DNA of 5,490 bases from positions 1-5,490 of the forward strand of contig CAXGUG010000142.1 of NCBI GenBank assembly GCA_964012715.1, read 5' to 3'. Positions 5,328 to 5,490 of the stretch are shown in pieces. This DNA is from UBA1479 sp964012715. Its GTDB lineage: Bacteria; Pseudomonadota; Alphaproteobacteria; Rhodospirillales; Casp-alpha2. The notes under the pieces are model-generated. The model had not been told where the DNA came from. It saw only the letters and a program-made list of their open reading frames with translations, and did not search any database. A program made the translations under genes and the position numbers. Position 1 is the first letter of the stretch; each line of letters starts with the position of its first letter.

Positions 5328-5404
5328 GGCCCCGTAGCTCAGGTGGATAGAGCGGCAGATTCCTAATCTGTAGGTCGCAGGTTCAAATCCTGCCGGGGTC
5401 ACCA
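5328..5404 (+). tRNA. tRNA-Arg(CCT)
   Basis: The 77-base cloverleaf is complete. The acceptor stem is GGCCCCG with CGGGGTC (one G-T pair), the discriminator is A, and CCA is encoded (5402-5404). The D arm is GCTC/GAGC. The anticodon stem is GCAGA/TCTGT with loop TTCCTAA, giving anticodon CCT, which reads AGG. The T arm is GCAGG-TTCAAAT-CCTGC. It starts 15 bp after the pagL stop. Whether it has its own promoter cannot be told from this sequence. Confidence 0.97.
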
Positions 5405-5490
5405 GTCGCCGGAGTCGCGCCTTTCGGGCTCCGTCACGCCCAACTCAACCCATTTGCGGAGACGCCGGTAATCCAACCGGCATGGACCCA
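5405..5490 (+). other. non-coding tail after the tRNA, small hairpins only
   Basis: CGGAG (5410-5414) can pair with CTCCG (5429-5433), and GCCGGT (5464-5469) pairs perfectly with ACCGGC (5476-5481) around AATCCA. Neither is followed by a T-run, so termination of the tRNA transcript is not clear. No gene is visible before the window ends. Confidence 0.4.

Noticed and set aside
4701..5402. Minus-strand open frame beginning with TPAGFEPATYRLG
   Set aside because: That peptide is the antisense of the tRNA-Arg gene, a well-known false protein start. The rest runs antisense to pagL, which has a signal peptide and a complete active site.

Overview
The window is GC-rich and comes from an alphaproteobacterium. 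The strongest evidence is a gcrA gene, since GcrA is a cell-cycle regulator restricted to Alphaproteobacteria. The methylmalonyl-CoA mutase also reads as the alphaproteobacterial type. A Rhodospirillales-like origin is plausible, but I cannot fix the order or genus.

Layout. Positions 1-880 (minus strand) hold the N-terminal 293 codons of the methylmalonyl-CoA mutase large subunit, cut by the window edge. Positions 881-1219 are a shared control region between this gene and the divergent gcrA. It carries a consensus -10 for the mutase, two perfect DnaA boxes 22 bp apart, two related inverted repeats flanking the boxes, a candidate gcrA promoter and a hairpin-rich gcrA leader. gcrA lies at 1220-1600. 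Positions 1601-1864 hold a 14-bp hairpin, a good promoter-like sequence and a leader that folds on paper into a three-way junction pairing with the Shine-Dalgarno of the next gene.

Positions 1865-4677 are a same-strand run of four genes with gaps of 48, 37 and 79 bp, probably one transcription unit: an IlvM-like ACT-domain protein, a DUF4743/Nudix hydrolase of the damaged-thiamine-diphosphate type, a YtoQ-family nucleoside-deoxyribosyltransferase-like protein and a proline iminopeptidase. PagL-type lipid A 3-O-deacylase follows at 4791-5312 with its own candidate promoter and a palindrome in its leader. A complete tRNA-Arg(CCT) with encoded CCA occupies 5328-5404. The last 86 bases hold only small hairpins.

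How the parts may fit. gcrA with consensus DnaA boxes upstream matches the known activation of gcrA by DnaA in Caulobacter. In the four-gene run, the ACT protein resembles the regulatory subunit of acetolactate synthase, a thiamine-diphosphate enzyme, and the next gene belongs to a family that removes damaged thiamine diphosphate. This suggests metabolite damage control around branched-chain amino acid synthesis (inference). The most unusual signal is the structured leader at 1724-1856. It could act as a riboswitch, or as a leader-peptide switch read from an ATG lying at the predicted transcription start.
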